This document shows positions 32,530 through 43,772 of a stretch of 64,000 bases of DNA, in pieces (the stretch's first letter is position 1; each line of letters starts with the position of its first letter). The position numbers and the translations under genes were made by a program. The stretch is from Diphasiastrum complanatum (lineage: Eukaryota; Streptophyta; Lycopodiopsida; Lycopodiales; Lycopodiaceae). The notes beneath the pieces are model-generated. The model was given only the letters and a program-made list of their open reading frames with translations. It was not told the DNA's origin and did not search any database. The stretch lies in contig CM055111.1 in assembly GCA_029204225.1 (NCBI GenBank), positions 13,539,477 through 13,603,476 on the forward strand. The letters are read 5' to 3'.

Positions 32530-33780
32530 ATACCCATGTTGCAGCACGAGCTACTCAACCTATCACGAGGAGACCTCTTCGTCCTGTCAATTGCCAAACT
32601 CGCCTCCTCTTTCCTGGCCCACTGTTTCAACCGCTCTGTCGTTGATGGTTTCCCCATACCTTGGGCGACCAATCTCCTTTATCCCATTCTTAAAGCAGGC
32701 GATGCCATGAATGTCCACAATTATCGCCACCAGAACTTCGTTACAGCAGAGGCTGATTCTCGACTAGTGTATGTGACTAGCCAGGCTGGCTTCCACCGAG
32801 GTTATAGCACTCTTGATCATGTCCTCACTCTACGTACTATCATTGAGGAGGCAAAGCATATGGGCAAGAAGGTATTTGCTTGTTTCATTGATCTCTCTAA
32901 GGCCTTTGATACTATTCCCCATCATCTTTTGATCAGCAGACTACGTTAGCTTGGCTTTTTTGACTCTATTCTCGCGGTAGCGGTTGCTCTGTATGAGAGA
33001 GTTCTAGCACGTAATCGGCTGGGTACTGATTTGTCTTCTCCCACACGTAGCACTGTTGGCGTCAAGCAAGGCTGTCCACTATCCCCTCCAATGTTTGCAC
33101 TTTATATTGATGATCTTGAGCACCTCATTTGTGAAGAAGGTGGAGATGGTTGCCCGCTGGCTCAGTTGCTCATCCCCATTCTGCTTTATGCTGATGACAT
33201 TGTCCTGCTTTCTCTCTCACCAGAAGGGTTGCAGTGTCACTTACAGGTCTTACATCGGTTTTGTGTTGCTTGGGGTCTCTCTGTTAACTTAAAAAAGATG
33301 AAGATCATAATTTTCAACACCAATCGACAAAGCCTTCACAATTATCAATTCTTCTATGATGGCTAGGAAGTTGACATTGTTGCCTCTCATACTTACTTGG
33401 GAGTCTTGTTTACTGCGCCCCTTCTTGGTTTCCGCCAAGCTGCATTTGTGCACATTTCCTCCGGTCTTTTAGCATGGGTCTACTTCGAGCGTGGTTGTAC
33501 AATGAATCATATTTTTGATCCCGCTACTAGATGCCAGTTGTTTCACACACGGGTGGTTCCAGCAGTCATGTATGCCTCGGAGATTTGGTTGCCATGACTT
33601 TCTCTCCGGGACTGGGCAGGCATTTCCCGCATTCAGGCCACTATGTTCGGTCGCATGATACGTGCCAAGACTACCACCTCTCATGATATCTTATGTGCTG
33701 AGTTTGCTATCCTCCGATCATCCTTGAGGGCTTTTTCCGCCTTATTCTTTTTCTTCAGTGGATTCAGGATTCCCTAATCT
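32530..33780 (+). pseudogene. Second LINE reverse transcriptase, truncated
   Basis: Follows the first LINE tail to tail-start with almost no gap. RT blocks are SIAKLASSFLAHCFNRSVVD, GFHRGYSTLDHVLTL, CFIDLSKAFDTIPHHLL, VGVKQGCPLSPPMFALYIDD and ILLYADDIVLLS, so it is better conserved than the first in the QGCPLSP block. Stops are TAG at 32,947 and TAG at about 33,364, with a further break at 33,597. The C-terminal knuckle and the endonuclease are missing. It is about as similar to the first LINE as subfamilies are, not a recent duplicate. Confidence 0.87.
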
Positions 33781-34915
33781 ATTTGGTATAAGTAGGTGCT
33801 GCATTACCCATTTGGTAGCTTATGATCTTTTCATTGTCTGAGTTCTTTGTATGAGACTCAGCAGCAATAAGGTGGTCAACTACTGCCAGTAATTGATGAT
33901 CAGTCAATATTCATTGAAGGAGATTGTGAGTTGCTTCATGTATTGTTGCATGTTCTGTATTTGATGTGATGCTAATATTATGATTGAGATCTTAGCATAG
34001 AATCATGGCAATTTCTACCATCTAGGAGATCTTTCTGCCATGGACTGATTTGCACAGATTTTTCTTCCAAAAATCGCTGGGATTGGATCTGTTATCCATT
34101 GATGACGATCTAGGGTCCACCAACCCCCAGCCCGGCTTGCATTTTCTCCTGTACTTTGTTTCCAGGATCACTCTCCTATTTCCAGCACTCGACAGAAGTA
34201 GTTTGGATCCATTTTCATCAGTGGTTCACCAGCTGGAGCCTTTTCCCGTCAGTGATTGCTAGTTGGGGACCAATCTCTAAATTGATCTACCTGCTATTGC
34301 TTATATGATATAGAGGATTTCTTGTCAGCTGATCGGTGGTTTTTCCACTATTCCCAACAATCTATATTCTGCAGGAATTTTCTGCATCAGTCCTTGATAG
34401 TTGGGAGCCATTTTTTCTAGCAATCTACCTTCTATTGCTTACAGAGGATTTTTTGTCAGTTGATATTTGGTTCTTCCCTCCTTTCCAAGATTCTATATTT
34501 TACAGGAATTTTCTCCAGCAGTGCTTGACACGGGTTTTCTTGCAGCAATCCACCCTTTTGTGGAGGCCTCATTCCCATCTAAGATGACCACCTTTGCCCA
34601 TGTGCCTTGAAATTCTACAGTCATGACTACTAACAAGCTGCACGATTCGGAACTCTTAAGTCTTGAACAACCAAAATTAACTAGACAAAAACAAATATGT
34701 TGGGACTCAAAGATCCTAAAACTACAATGCAAACCTTGTAGGTGCCTCTAATATATTAGCTTGCCAATCATTATGCATGCAAACAGCTAAAGTTATCAGT
34801 CTTCATCTTTGTTGCATATTTACTGGATAGATGAAGTAGAAAAGCCACTATTAGCCTTAAAAACATTGAAATCTAAAGTCATGCCAAGTTACAGCCAAGA
34901 AGCAGGTCGAATCTA
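33780..34915. other. Non-coding, with a diverged tandem repeat
   Basis: 34,285-34,550 holds two diverged copies of a roughly 130 bp unit (starting ATCTACC at 34,285 and 34,423, ending near TTTCTAGCA/TTGCAGCA). A trace of an earlier copy lies at 34,253. No gene recognised; it could be intron sequence of the neighbouring TOP3A fragment. Confidence 0.45.
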
Positions 34916-34949
34916 ATGTCTGAAGTTGTGCAAGTTGATACTATATTGC

Positions 34950-36812
34950 CAACCAGTGGCTTTAAGCATTACCTCGTTTTGATCAATTTCTTTTCTAATG
35001 CTTGTGAGGAGAAACCTTTTCGTAACAGGAGGCATAAATGGCCTTCAGATTGTACTTGCATAAATAGAAATGAAGGTTTAGAGATGTTTCAGTGCAGGAT
35101 TGTTGTATGGCTTCCTGGTGCTATTTTAGAGGCAGCTGTAACCGCAGATGTTTGCAGTTCATGTAGGCCAGGTTAGTATATGTTTTATTATCTATTTGAA
35201 AATGCTAGATGAAATACTTAATTTTAGTGAACAAAAAGAATTTTCTTTTCTGAGAGATCTAGTGAAATAGCAGCATTTTTCAGTTTATTGAGAGAAAGCC
35301 TTGTTTTTAAACCTGAGATGGTCTTGCTATGTAGGACCTGTATTCAAAATACGTTTCAAATTCAGGAGAGCAGAAATACCCTTGCAGTACAGTAGCGACT
35401 ACACAGGTGGGAATCCAAATTTGGTCTCTCACAGCACATCTCATATTTCATAGTAAGTTATAGTCTACGTCAAAAAAGAAAGTATTTTTCAGCAAAACTT
35501 GATTTCTGTTTGACTGTTAGCACACACTGACTTTCTGTGCAAGGTGCACCATTTAGATCGTGTTTGGAAACTGAAGATGATTCACATTACTTTACTCGAG
35601 TACATATTTTTGACTCCATTCCGGCTTTGACATGACAGAAATATGAAGACAAGTGTTTGTCCTTGTTTAAGAAGTTTCTAGTTAAGTCATTGATGATGAG
35701 CCATTAGCTTGTTGAGCTTTTAGAGTGCCTTTAAATGGAGTGAACACAAGGATCCTCCTTTCCTTAAGAGGGTTAATGTTTGGCTTTCATATCAATATTT
35801 CACTTTTTGTTGTTTTCTTAATTTCATGAAAGCTCGTAGATCTAGTAACGCAATTCAAAGCCCTTGTCATGCTGACTACATCTGTGTAACTCTACTTTAT
35901 GGGTTGATAGTGTGGGAATATTCTCTTCACGTATGTTGCAGATCACCCTTTTTCTCATGCCAAAATTTTATCAATTTAGTATGTAGATTAAGGGTTTTCA
36001 TCAAGACTCAGATTTTTAGGGCCAACTAAGTTATCCAACATATACGGTATTGTTAGGGGTCAGATGTTTCTTGAACATTTCACAGATATACTGTTTATTA
36101 CTTGTACTTTAGGATGACTAAGTGTTTGGGATATTGTTGAGTGCATCAAACACCTAACTCTGTGCTACATCATAAAAAATAACTCAATCCCGCAATGTTC
36201 AAGAGGAATGAACAAAGTGGAAGCGAAATTCAGCCTGATAAACAGCTTCAGGTGAAAGTAGTGGCTTTGATCTTTGGTTCTATGTTACGATTTCAAACTA
36301 GCAAGAAGAGACAACATTCATGGACCTAGTATCTTACTCTGATCGCTGTACTTATCCTGATTGCAGGCTGTGTTGGTGGTTGTGATGATATTTTGAAGGA
36401 TAGCATTAATGTTTGTGGAAGTGGTAAGTTGATCTTGTCATATAATCTTTTGTTCTCTGTTGCACTTTATTATATAGAGTGAACTGCGTGACAGCCTTTG
36501 TAAACACAGGTGGAGGAGCAAGAGGTCCTCGTGGTTCTGGAAAGGTAAATCGTGTTAGGACATGCCCTACTTGTGGGAATTCTGGTCATCAACCTTGTGA
36601 GTGTACTTTGCGACGAACTCAACTGCCTCAGCCTCCTGATCATCAACCTAACAATCTGGCTCGTTCTCCAGGTGAGAGATGCAACTGTCCATTTCTGAAG
36701 TCAACAGAAGCTAAAACATTATTACCATAAGTCTACTTACTCATATTTTCCTGTTTTGTAGGTGGGGAAGAAATACTTTGCCTCTGTCAAGAAGCTTGTA
36801 CATTTTCCCAGA
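34950..36812 (+). pseudogene. TOP3A: DNA topoisomerase 3-alpha, 3' exons only
   Basis: TOP3A is the type IA topoisomerase of the BLM/RMI complex that dissolves recombination intermediates in the nucleus. Only its zinc-finger C-terminal region is here, with introns kept. Exon ending 35,171 (VVWLPGAILEAAVTADVCSS); exon 35,335-35,406 (PVFKIRFKFRRAEIPLQYSS); exon 36,367-36,423 (GCVGGCDDILKDSINVCGSG), the family signature; exon 36,510-36,671 with a CCHC knuckle (CPTCGNSGHQPCEC); and an exon from 36,762 (CLCQEACTF, start of a GRF-type finger). All introns start GT and end AG and all exon joints keep phase. At about 36,812 the finger is cut by Gypsy sequence. The catalytic core with its active-site Tyr is absent, so this is a gene fragment unless the rest lies elsewhere. 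Confidence 0.8.
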
Positions 36813-37107
36813 AGGAACTCAAGGACACCCAATATTTCATGTTAATCAACTTAAGAAAAGTCTATGTGAAGGGATCATCTTGGTTCTATAGATCGATTGG
36901 AGCTGTCAAAAGAATCATCACATGTGGATCAACTTGAACCTGAAAAGATCTTGGATACCAGAACTGAACAATTGCGAAATCGTAGAGTTACCGAGCAGTT
37001 GGTTTGATGGAAAGGTCATACAGACGATGATGTCTCCTAGGAACAGGAAGGAAGCCTGAAAAGGAACTTTCCTAACTTTATGTTCTAAGGTCAAAACTTG
37101 AATAAGG
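36813..37107 (+). pseudogene. Gypsy integrase tail and chromodomain
   Basis: Reads PEGTQGHPIFHVNQLKKSL, the conserved end of the chromovirus integrase, then after frameshifts a chromodomain (EPEKILDTRTEQLRNRR; WKGHTDDDVSWEQEG), which targets integration to marked chromatin. A TGA lies just before WKG. Ends in a purine tract (AAGGGGGGAAGAA) at the LTR. Confidence 0.78.
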
Positions 37108-37150
37108 GGGGAAGAATGTCATGCCTAGGTTTGAACTAATCTTGGATTAT
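37108..37150 (+). mobile_element. Gypsy LTR start, truncated
   Basis: TGTCATGCC follows the polypurine tract. Its first 50 or so bases resemble the LTR at 41,468 (TGTTATGTCC; ATCTCGTAAGG versus ATATCGTAAGG). It is cut by the minus-strand Gypsy that follows. Confidence 0.6.
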
Positions 37151-37154
37151 TATC

Positions 37155-38500
37155 TCGTAAGGAGGTTAGTTATCTTGCCTCAACCCATAAACAAGCTGTC
37201 TCTTCGTATCATCAAGTGTCGTTGGTGGGTGACAGAGTTCGTGTTGCCGATCAAATCGCTCATCTGGTTCGTACCATTTGAGTAATGAGATATGAAACAC
37301 ATTGTGTATATCCAAGCTGGATGGCAGCGCCAATCGGTAAGCCACTGGGTTGATCTTCTTGGTGACATAATATGGTCCCGCACAAGGTCAAACAAACTTA
37401 TGAGAGAAATCTTTTGGTAACGCAATGTTCTTTGTGTTCAGCCATGCTTGATCACCTTCCTCAAATTCCAGTTCTCGTCGATGTGGGTTTACGTCAGCTG
37501 CCATACTCCTTTGTAACTACTCTAAAAATGACTTCACCTCTGTCAACTTTGTGTGCCACTCATTGATGAATTCCTCCACAGTGGGTATTGGTGTTTCCTG
37601 CACGCCTGTAAGAAAAGAGCTTGAAACAATCGGTAGCCGACCACTGCTTATCTCGAAGGGTGCCCTTCCAATAGATCTGTTCACTTGGTTGTTAGTGCAA
37701 ACTCGAGAATATCCAAGTAGTTGACCCAATCAGATTGGTCCCAAGCGACATAATTTCGTAAATATTGTTCAATCTGTCGATTGACTCATTCCATTTGCCC
37801 ATCTGTCTGAGGGTGATATGCAGTGCTGAAATTCAGTCTAGTTCCCACGAGGCGAAATAGACAAGTCCAAAACTTTTCGACGAACTTGGTGTCTCGGTCA
37901 GAAATAATCCTTCTAGGCAGGCCGTGGTATTTGAAGACACATTTGAAAAATAACCTTGATACTTCTTCAGCTGTCACTGAACTTTTAGTTGGTACCAGAT
38001 GAACTTGCTTTGAAAAGTGGTCAACCACCACATAAATTGAGTCGAAGCCTTGGCACCGTGGTAGTTGAACTATAAAATCCATGCTCACCGAATCCCATGG
38101 GTATGCTTGTACCGGTAATGGTTGGAGTAGTCCTGCTAGAGCTAGCGGTTCCACCTTCACTTGTTGACATGTCGGGCATGTTTGCACATAGGATTCAACG
38201 TCTGCCCACATCCTGGCCAATAGAAGCCTCTTTTGAGAAGTTCATACATGCGATTCACCCCTAGATGTCCGACGGCTAGTACGTCATGATGTTCTCGCAA
38301 GACTTTCTTCCTCAGGTTGATGTTGTCTGGGACATATACTCTGCATTGTTTATAAACAACCATTTGATCTTTCCAAGTGAAATGTTTATGAGGCTTTCCC
38401 AGCTGGAATTTGATCATTAAGTCCTTCGCCAACGCCTCTGCACCATAATTCTCCCTGATTTCTTGGAGTAGGCCAGTCAGCTGAGTTGTCACCGTTGCCA
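37155..38500 (-). pseudogene. Gypsy integrase (minus strand)
   Basis: From right to left: a pre-zinc segment (VYVPDNINLRKKVLREHHD), the H2C2 block (GHLGVNRMYELLKRGFYWPG, then CPTCQQVK), the core with Asp in SVSMDFIVQLP and in ISDRDTKFVEKFW, HPQTDGQME, and a C-terminal domain (AYRLALPSSLDIHNVFHISL). A frameshift lies at about 38,160-38,220, with more near 37,790 and 37,500. The chromodomain is missing beyond 37,155. Part of the same element as the RT and RNase H to its right. Confidence 0.85.
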
Positions 38501-38930
38501 TCAAGTGTTCTTGTCTACTTAGTGCATCCGCCACCACATTGTTCTTTCCCGCCGTGTGTACAATGTCTATATTGAATTTTGAGAGAAAGTTTTGCCATCG
38601 CATTTGCTTTGGCATGAGCATACCTTGGGATGAGAAGTACTTGAGTGATACATTATCAATGAAAGCCTTAAAGGGTTTTCCTGCCACATAATGTCTCCAA
38701 TGCTCCACTGCTTGAACTACTGTGATCATTTCTTTTTCATGAGTTGGCCATCATCGCTCTACGTCACTCAATTTCTTTGAAAAATATGCAACAGGTTTTC
38801 CGTCTTGCATCAGCACGGCCCCAATAGCAAAGTTCAACGCGTCTTTATGTATTTCAAAAGGTTTGCTAAAGTCCGGTAAGGCAAGGATGGGTTCTTGAGT
38901 GATCCGTCATTTTGGTTCTTGGAACGTTGC
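38500..38930 (-). pseudogene. Gypsy RNase H (minus strand)
   Basis: RNase H blocks LPDFSKPFEIHKDALNFAIG, GAVLMQDGKPVAYFSKKLSD, THEKEMITVVQAVEHWRHY, FIDNVSLKYF and AGKNNVVADALSR are readable. A TGA replaces the usual residue just before WPTHEKE. It follows the RT in the normal Gypsy order. Confidence 0.85.
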
Positions 38931-38933
38931 TTC

Positions 38934-39854
38934 TCATTCCGGTGTCCATGTCATCTTCAGATGAGCCTTAGTCTGCTCCAACAATGGTGCCACAATTTTG
39001 CTAAATGCCTCAATGAATCTCCTGTAAAAGTTACATAAGCCCACAAAGGATTTGATGTCGTGAACAGTTTTAGGAGCCACCCAATCCAAGATAGTCTTGA
39101 TCTTCTTAGGATCCATCCAAATTCGTCCGTAGCCTATAACATATCCAAGGAAATCAACTTCCTCTACCACAAATTCACATTTTTCTCTTTTTGCGAACAA
39201 GCTGTTCTTCCTCAGTCGTTGGAGGACAGTCCTTAGATGTTTAATGTGATCTTTGAGGCTACGACTAAACACCAAGATGTCGTCGATGTACACAATGACA
39301 AATTCATCTAAGCAGTCTTGAAAAATGTTGTTCATCAATGTGCAAAAAGTGGCTGGTGCATTTGTTAGACCGAACGACATCACCCTGAATTCGTGGCTCC
39401 GATACCGTGTTCGAAAAGCCGTTTTGTGCTCATCGCCTTTAGCTATTCGAATTTGGTGATATCCAGATCTAAGATCTATTCGGCTAAAAAATCTGGCGTG
39501 TTTGAGCTGGTCGAACAGTTCATCAATTCTAGGCATGGGATACTTGTTCTTGATGGTACCTTTGTTGAGCATGTGGTAATCCACACACATCTGCAGTGTC
39601 TTGTCCGCCTTTTCCACGAATAATATTGGGGCTCCATCTCTCCACCATGAAGAAACTGCTTTGCCCCAAACGTAAAGCATTATGATCTCAATCCGTATCT
39701 CTGGAATTTCATGGACATTGAAACAGCTATCCCAGTGTTGCACCCACCATTTAACCACTTCCAGTTGGTAAGCCAAAGATCCTATCCTTGTATCTAGCGG
39801 ACATAGTGTTTCCACCCGGTTCAGAATCGACATTTCCAGAATTGGATGAATCAT
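38934..39854 (-). pseudogene. Gypsy reverse transcriptase, 306-codon frame
   Basis: This is the longest uninterrupted coding frame in the window. From about residue 70 it is a typical Gypsy RT: DGAPILFVEKADKTLQMCVD, YPMPRIDELFDQL, FSRIDLRSGYHQI (first Asp), FGLTNAPATF, VYIDDILVFSRS (catalytic pair), CEFVVEEVDFLGYVI and IKSFVGLCNFYRRF. The first 65 or so residues do not match the usual Gypsy RT N-terminus, so the frame probably opens in foreign or rearranged sequence. No gag or protease was found upstream (39,855-39,938 is T-rich). Confidence 0.87.
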
Positions 39855-39938
39855 GGTTTTGAATTCCTTCCAAAAGAATTAAAGAGAATCGACAATTTTT
39901 TTTTTTTTGCATTTTTTTAATGATTCTTTTTTGCTATA

Positions 39939-40166
39939 ACATATCTAATGAAATATTTATAATGTCTACAGTGTGTCTAATATCTTATAGATGTTAGATT
40001 GCTATTGAAAACATACATATCTAATGTAATATGTATAATGTCTACAGTGTGTCTAATATCTTATAGATGTTAAATTGCTATTGAAAACATACACATCTAA
40101 TGTAATGTGTATAATGTAGACAGTGTTGCTATTATCTTATAGATGTTAGATTGCTATTGAAAACAT
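39939..40166. repeat. 76 bp tandem repeat, three units
   Basis: Units start at 39,939, 40,015 and 40,091, each with ATCTAATG, ATAATGT and GATTGCTATTGAAAAC. The units are very similar to each other. Non-coding. Confidence 0.9.
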
Positions 40167-40169
40167 CCA

Positions 40170-40470
40170 CCAGCCTTGAGGCGTTCACCCTTATTCAACT
40201 GGCATTGATCACACTTGACCACATAAGATTCTAGAAAGGGTTAGTTTTGGCCAATAAAAATTCCTTCGTACCAAACCTAAAGTACGATGTATGCCTGGGT
40301 GGCCCCCCCCACAAGGTGAGTCATGACATTCATAAAGAATTTTCTTCTTAATCACATCTACATCGGGCACACATATCTTCCCTTACCTGAACAGAAGTCC
40401 ATTATGGATATAAAAGTAATCAAGACTTTTTTTATCCTTTTTCCTAGACTAATCACCTGTAAATTCGTCT
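40170..40470 (-). pseudogene. Gypsy integrase zinc-binding fragment
   Basis: Minus-strand frames read DYFYIHNGLLFR, ICVPDVDVIKKKILYECHDS, GHPGIHRTLGLVRRNFYWPK and CDQCQLNKGERLKA: the H2C2 finger of a second, different Gypsy integrase. It is interrupted by a run of C (GGCCCCCCCC) and frameshifts. Only this short part remains. Confidence 0.75.
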
Positions 40471-41150
40471 TGCTTAATGAGCCTACTAGTACTCTCTTTC
40501 AAATTGGTCCAAAATGTGAGTCTTGTCTTTCTTACAAAGACCTTTCAGGGAGAAAAACTTGTGCAGATGGGTTGAAAATGGGCACTGATCCTCCTCCAAA
40601 CAACGCCAAAAACCTGCGAAAAGGTAGACTCGTAGGCAGAAAATGTAAAGGGAGGCAGAAGATTCAGAGGGAAAATAGTGGCGCCCCCCCAATAGGAGGA
40701 CCCCACTCCAAATCAATATGGCCAAGCTCTAAAAATGTGACCAAATAGGGCCCAACGCCAGTACATCAATAAAAAGGGCCCATAGGCCTACTTATGCATA
40801 ATAAAGAATAAAAGAATGGACGCAGCAAATGTAATGAGCCAAGTCCATAATTGAGTCTGTGTATGCTTATGTAGGGATTTCAACCACGTTCACTTGTCAA
40901 TGTTGAATTAGGATTTATTCATATTTAGAAAGCAACCGGTTTTTTGCTTGGTATGTAGGAAATGTTGTAGTTGGCACATGACAGCGGGCCAAACTTTATG
41001 TTGACTTGAATGAACTCTTTGTGAATTTAATGCTGGATAGTATGCCTATTCAAGAATTCCAAAGGATTTCAATGTTTTGCATATAGGCAACATTATAAAC
41101 TATCAACAGGTTTTAGTGGACCGCATAAATTTCAAAGAGAATTGGACTTT
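40471..41150. other. Non-coding or decayed, nothing firm
   Basis: A 141-codon plus frame (40,323-40,748) and a 79-codon minus frame cross here without recognisable domains. They overlap Gypsy relic sequence and are probably chance. Confidence 0.3.
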
Positions 41151-41467
41151 TAACTTGTTAGTTGGATCTTCCCGAGGGTGATAGAGTGCATCTTGTATTT
41201 AATATAAGTCAACCAAACGTCACTTTACACAAAGGAGACAGTTTAGCATTGAAAGATAATCTCCTCGAAGATTTCTCTCAAAGGACTCTTTTGAACTTGA
41301 AAACATTTTGGATACCCATCAAAAGCAATTGATAAATTGCTTAGTAATCGAACTTTTGGTTCATTGGAAGGGACGTTCTAGTGATGATGATTCTTGGGAG
41401 GAAGGTGATTGGTTAAGGATCTCATTTTTTATTCTGAGGTCGGAATTGAAATAAGTGGGGGAAGAAT
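41150..41467 (+). pseudogene. Gypsy integrase tail and chromodomain, second
   Basis: Reads LPEGDRVHLVFNISQPN, then after a shift a chromodomain (ILDTHQKQLIN; ELLVHWKGRSSDDDSWEEGD), then SFFILRSELK and a stop, followed by a purine tract (GTGGGGGAAGAA). It is a different copy and subfamily from 36,813-37,107. Confidence 0.75.
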
Positions 41468-41930
41468 GTTATGTCCTTAAACATGTATGGTATTAGGCCT
41501 TGGCTATATCGTAAGGTAGCCCTTAATCTGAAATAGGTCTTACGTCTCTATTTGGTTAAGATGCAAGAGTGGTTGTGGATGATGTCTATTTTAGGTAATG
41601 TAGTTATGCATGAGAAGGATTATCCTGAGAGGAGAACCCGCATGTCTTATGGAAGCCAGGGTTTGGGAGAGTATGTCTATGACCTCATCCCTCGCGTTTG
41701 GACATTGTGTGTATCGACAATTGATCATTGTTTTCTATGCTCTTGGTATATTCTACAGAGTTTGGCTTGTGGGTGTAGTCTACTCGTATGTTAGATAGTT
41801 CAATGGGTGGTTCTTGCGACAACCTGTGCTGGTGTGCTCGTCTCCTAGTGATAGCAGTGGCTGTTATAACTAGTTATGCGTGTGAAGTGTTCGACATTGT
41901 TTATTTTTTGTGTATGAACCTTTGGGGCGC
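41468..41930 (+). mobile_element. Gypsy LTR (start defined, end unclear)
   Basis: TGTTATGTCC follows the polypurine tract. The sequence to about 41,930 is non-coding and unique in the window apart from the similar LTR start at 37,108. The 3' end is not resolved. Confidence 0.5.
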
Positions 41931-42345
41931 CATGCACGAAAAAATGTGAGCCACGACGGAGACTAGCCCTACAGGCCCAATTAACGGTCATGCCCTAGAC
42001 CACCACCTTGCAAAGGAGGCTTGCATGGGTTTGTGCTAGGAAACTAGTTTGTATTTTCTTAAACCATTTGGATTATCTGAGGACTATTATTCATAAAAGG
42101 ATTTCATTTTGTGAAGAAAAATTTGCAACTTGCTCACAAGGAATGCGTGCAATTGTTTTTTTCCTTTGCAATTTTTTTTACATGGACCTTTCGAGCATTG
42201 TAAGGTGTATGTAAACAAGATTTACTTTTCTTACCTGCACCTTTTGCTCGAAAAGTGTGTGTTAAAAAAATTTACAACAAAAAATAGAAAGTTTTTACAA
42301 TGAGATAGTGCCCGTTCGTTGGGCCCTTATGCTAAGGGAAGGCAT
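41930..42345 (-). mobile_element. Hairpin element H2 with flank, copy 3 (inverted)
   Basis: Inverted copy of 15,280-15,690 including the flank (GAGCCACGACGGAGACTAGC) and the same join to Copia-A RT. Confidence 0.5.
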
Positions 42346-42725
42346 AAGGCAAAAATGTGACAAGTCGAGCCTTTCTTTGATAGATACTTCCATCTGACTT
42401 GTACTTGATTTTGAATAACCATTTGCAATCAAGTACATTTTTGCTAGCAGGTAATTCGCCAATACTCCAAGTCTGGTTTTTGATGAGAGATGAGTACTGT
42501 TTATCCCTAGCTTCTATCCAAAGATCAAAATCGGGCTGACTGAGTGCCTCTTCAACAGTAGTCGACTCTTGGATAAGGTAAGTTGCAGACTCGTCGATAT
42601 ACCTTATAGGTGGCCTGCTGACTCTTGTCAATCTTCTAGGAATTGAGTGAAGTTGATAATTTCATTATGCTGTAGTCGTTGAACTGCAACATCATCTTCT
42701 GGGGATTCGGAATAAGTTGTTCATC
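42346..42725 (-). pseudogene. Copia-A reverse transcriptase fragment (copy 4)
   Basis: Minus-strand RT N-terminal blocks ([52 protein letters not shown]), open for about 99 codons, then the H2 joint. It is the inverted duplicate of the 15.0 kb copy. Confidence 0.8.
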
Positions 42726-42730
42726 TGGAG

Positions 42731-43767
42731 TGTCAGAAATAGCTGAGTAGTAGAATGCGAAAACATCCTACTTCCAATGCATGAGTACACCTATCAAAAA
42801 TTGAACAAAGTAGTAGTCATGGAAATCATGTCCAATCTTTAGCAACTAACTTTCGCTAGATACTAAGTGATTACGTGGCCAAATATAAAGTATTGAATTC
42901 TCAGACAATTTATATCAGTTACAAAAGCAATGCAGAGATGCATGCATTCTGACACAAACTGAATGCAATAAGAAAATATTATTGATTCAGAAAAGCAAGA
43001 ACAAATGCTAATGAGTGCAAGACAATAGCGGATAGAAATCACGCACTCTAAAGTTGTCTCTAAGTAACTGAAAATAAGCCTGAAATGAGCAATTCTGCTG
43101 ATAAGCAGTAGCGCAATAGCAACTCTAAAATCTCTAAAAGACTGAGCTAGAATGCTCAAGAGAATTCAAGCTTGAAAGCTTGATAGAGAGCTAACAACAA
43201 TACTTTCTTATTGTGATTGATCTGCTTGATGAGAGCGTACGAAGCGTCGTGTAATAACACTCAACTCCTTCACAATTCACAATGTTGATCTTGACTTGAT
43301 AATGAGATGTATGAACAGCTGATTTATACTAAGTAATTAGGCCGTCAAATGTGATTGCCAGTTGGCTGGTGTTCGTTGCATTCATCCAGTTCTTCTCAAA
43401 AGTTACTTTCTGATAAGCGGTGACAATTGGCCATAAACAGTCTGTGACGGGCGAAAAATGCAAAAAAGGCGACACTGCATTTTTGCACGTAATTTCTGAC
43501 AGGCAAAAAATACGAAAAATGCGACATTGCATTTTTTACACGTAATTTCCGACAAATGAAAAATGCAAAAAAGTCAACACTACATTCTTACACGAGATTC
43601 CTGACAAGCGACACTGTTGGGTTTGTAGAGAGAGAAAATGCGACGCTGTTGCCAAAATCGCGTATTTCTACAGACTGTGTAAATACATTTGTGATTCTAC
43701 AGACTGTATAAAGACACGAAAAATTCCGTGGAGCTAGATAAATAGTTGGATAAAGAATAATCCAACA
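42731..43767 (-). mobile_element. LTR-N, full copy 3 (inverted)
   Basis: 1,037 bp, inverted TGTTGG...CTGACA, flanked by TGGAG at 42,726-42,730 and 43,768-43,772 (the reverse complement of CTCCA). The U3 tandem repeats are present at about 43,450-43,620. This is the full-length counterpart of the shortened 14.2 kb copy. Confidence 0.92.
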
Positions 43768-43772
43768 TGGAG

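Noticed and set aside
35826-36029. 67-codon ORF between TOP3A exons
   Set aside because: It sits in the intron between phase-matched exons 35,335-35,406 and 36,367-36,423 and has no recognisable motif.
34950-36812. A functional TOP3A gene
   Set aside because: The catalytic domain and active-site region are absent upstream (LINE and non-coding sequence there), and the last finger is cut by Gypsy sequence.
39939-40166. CRISPR array
   Set aside because: Three directly adjoining 76 bp units without spacers in a plant retroelement context are a tandem repeat.
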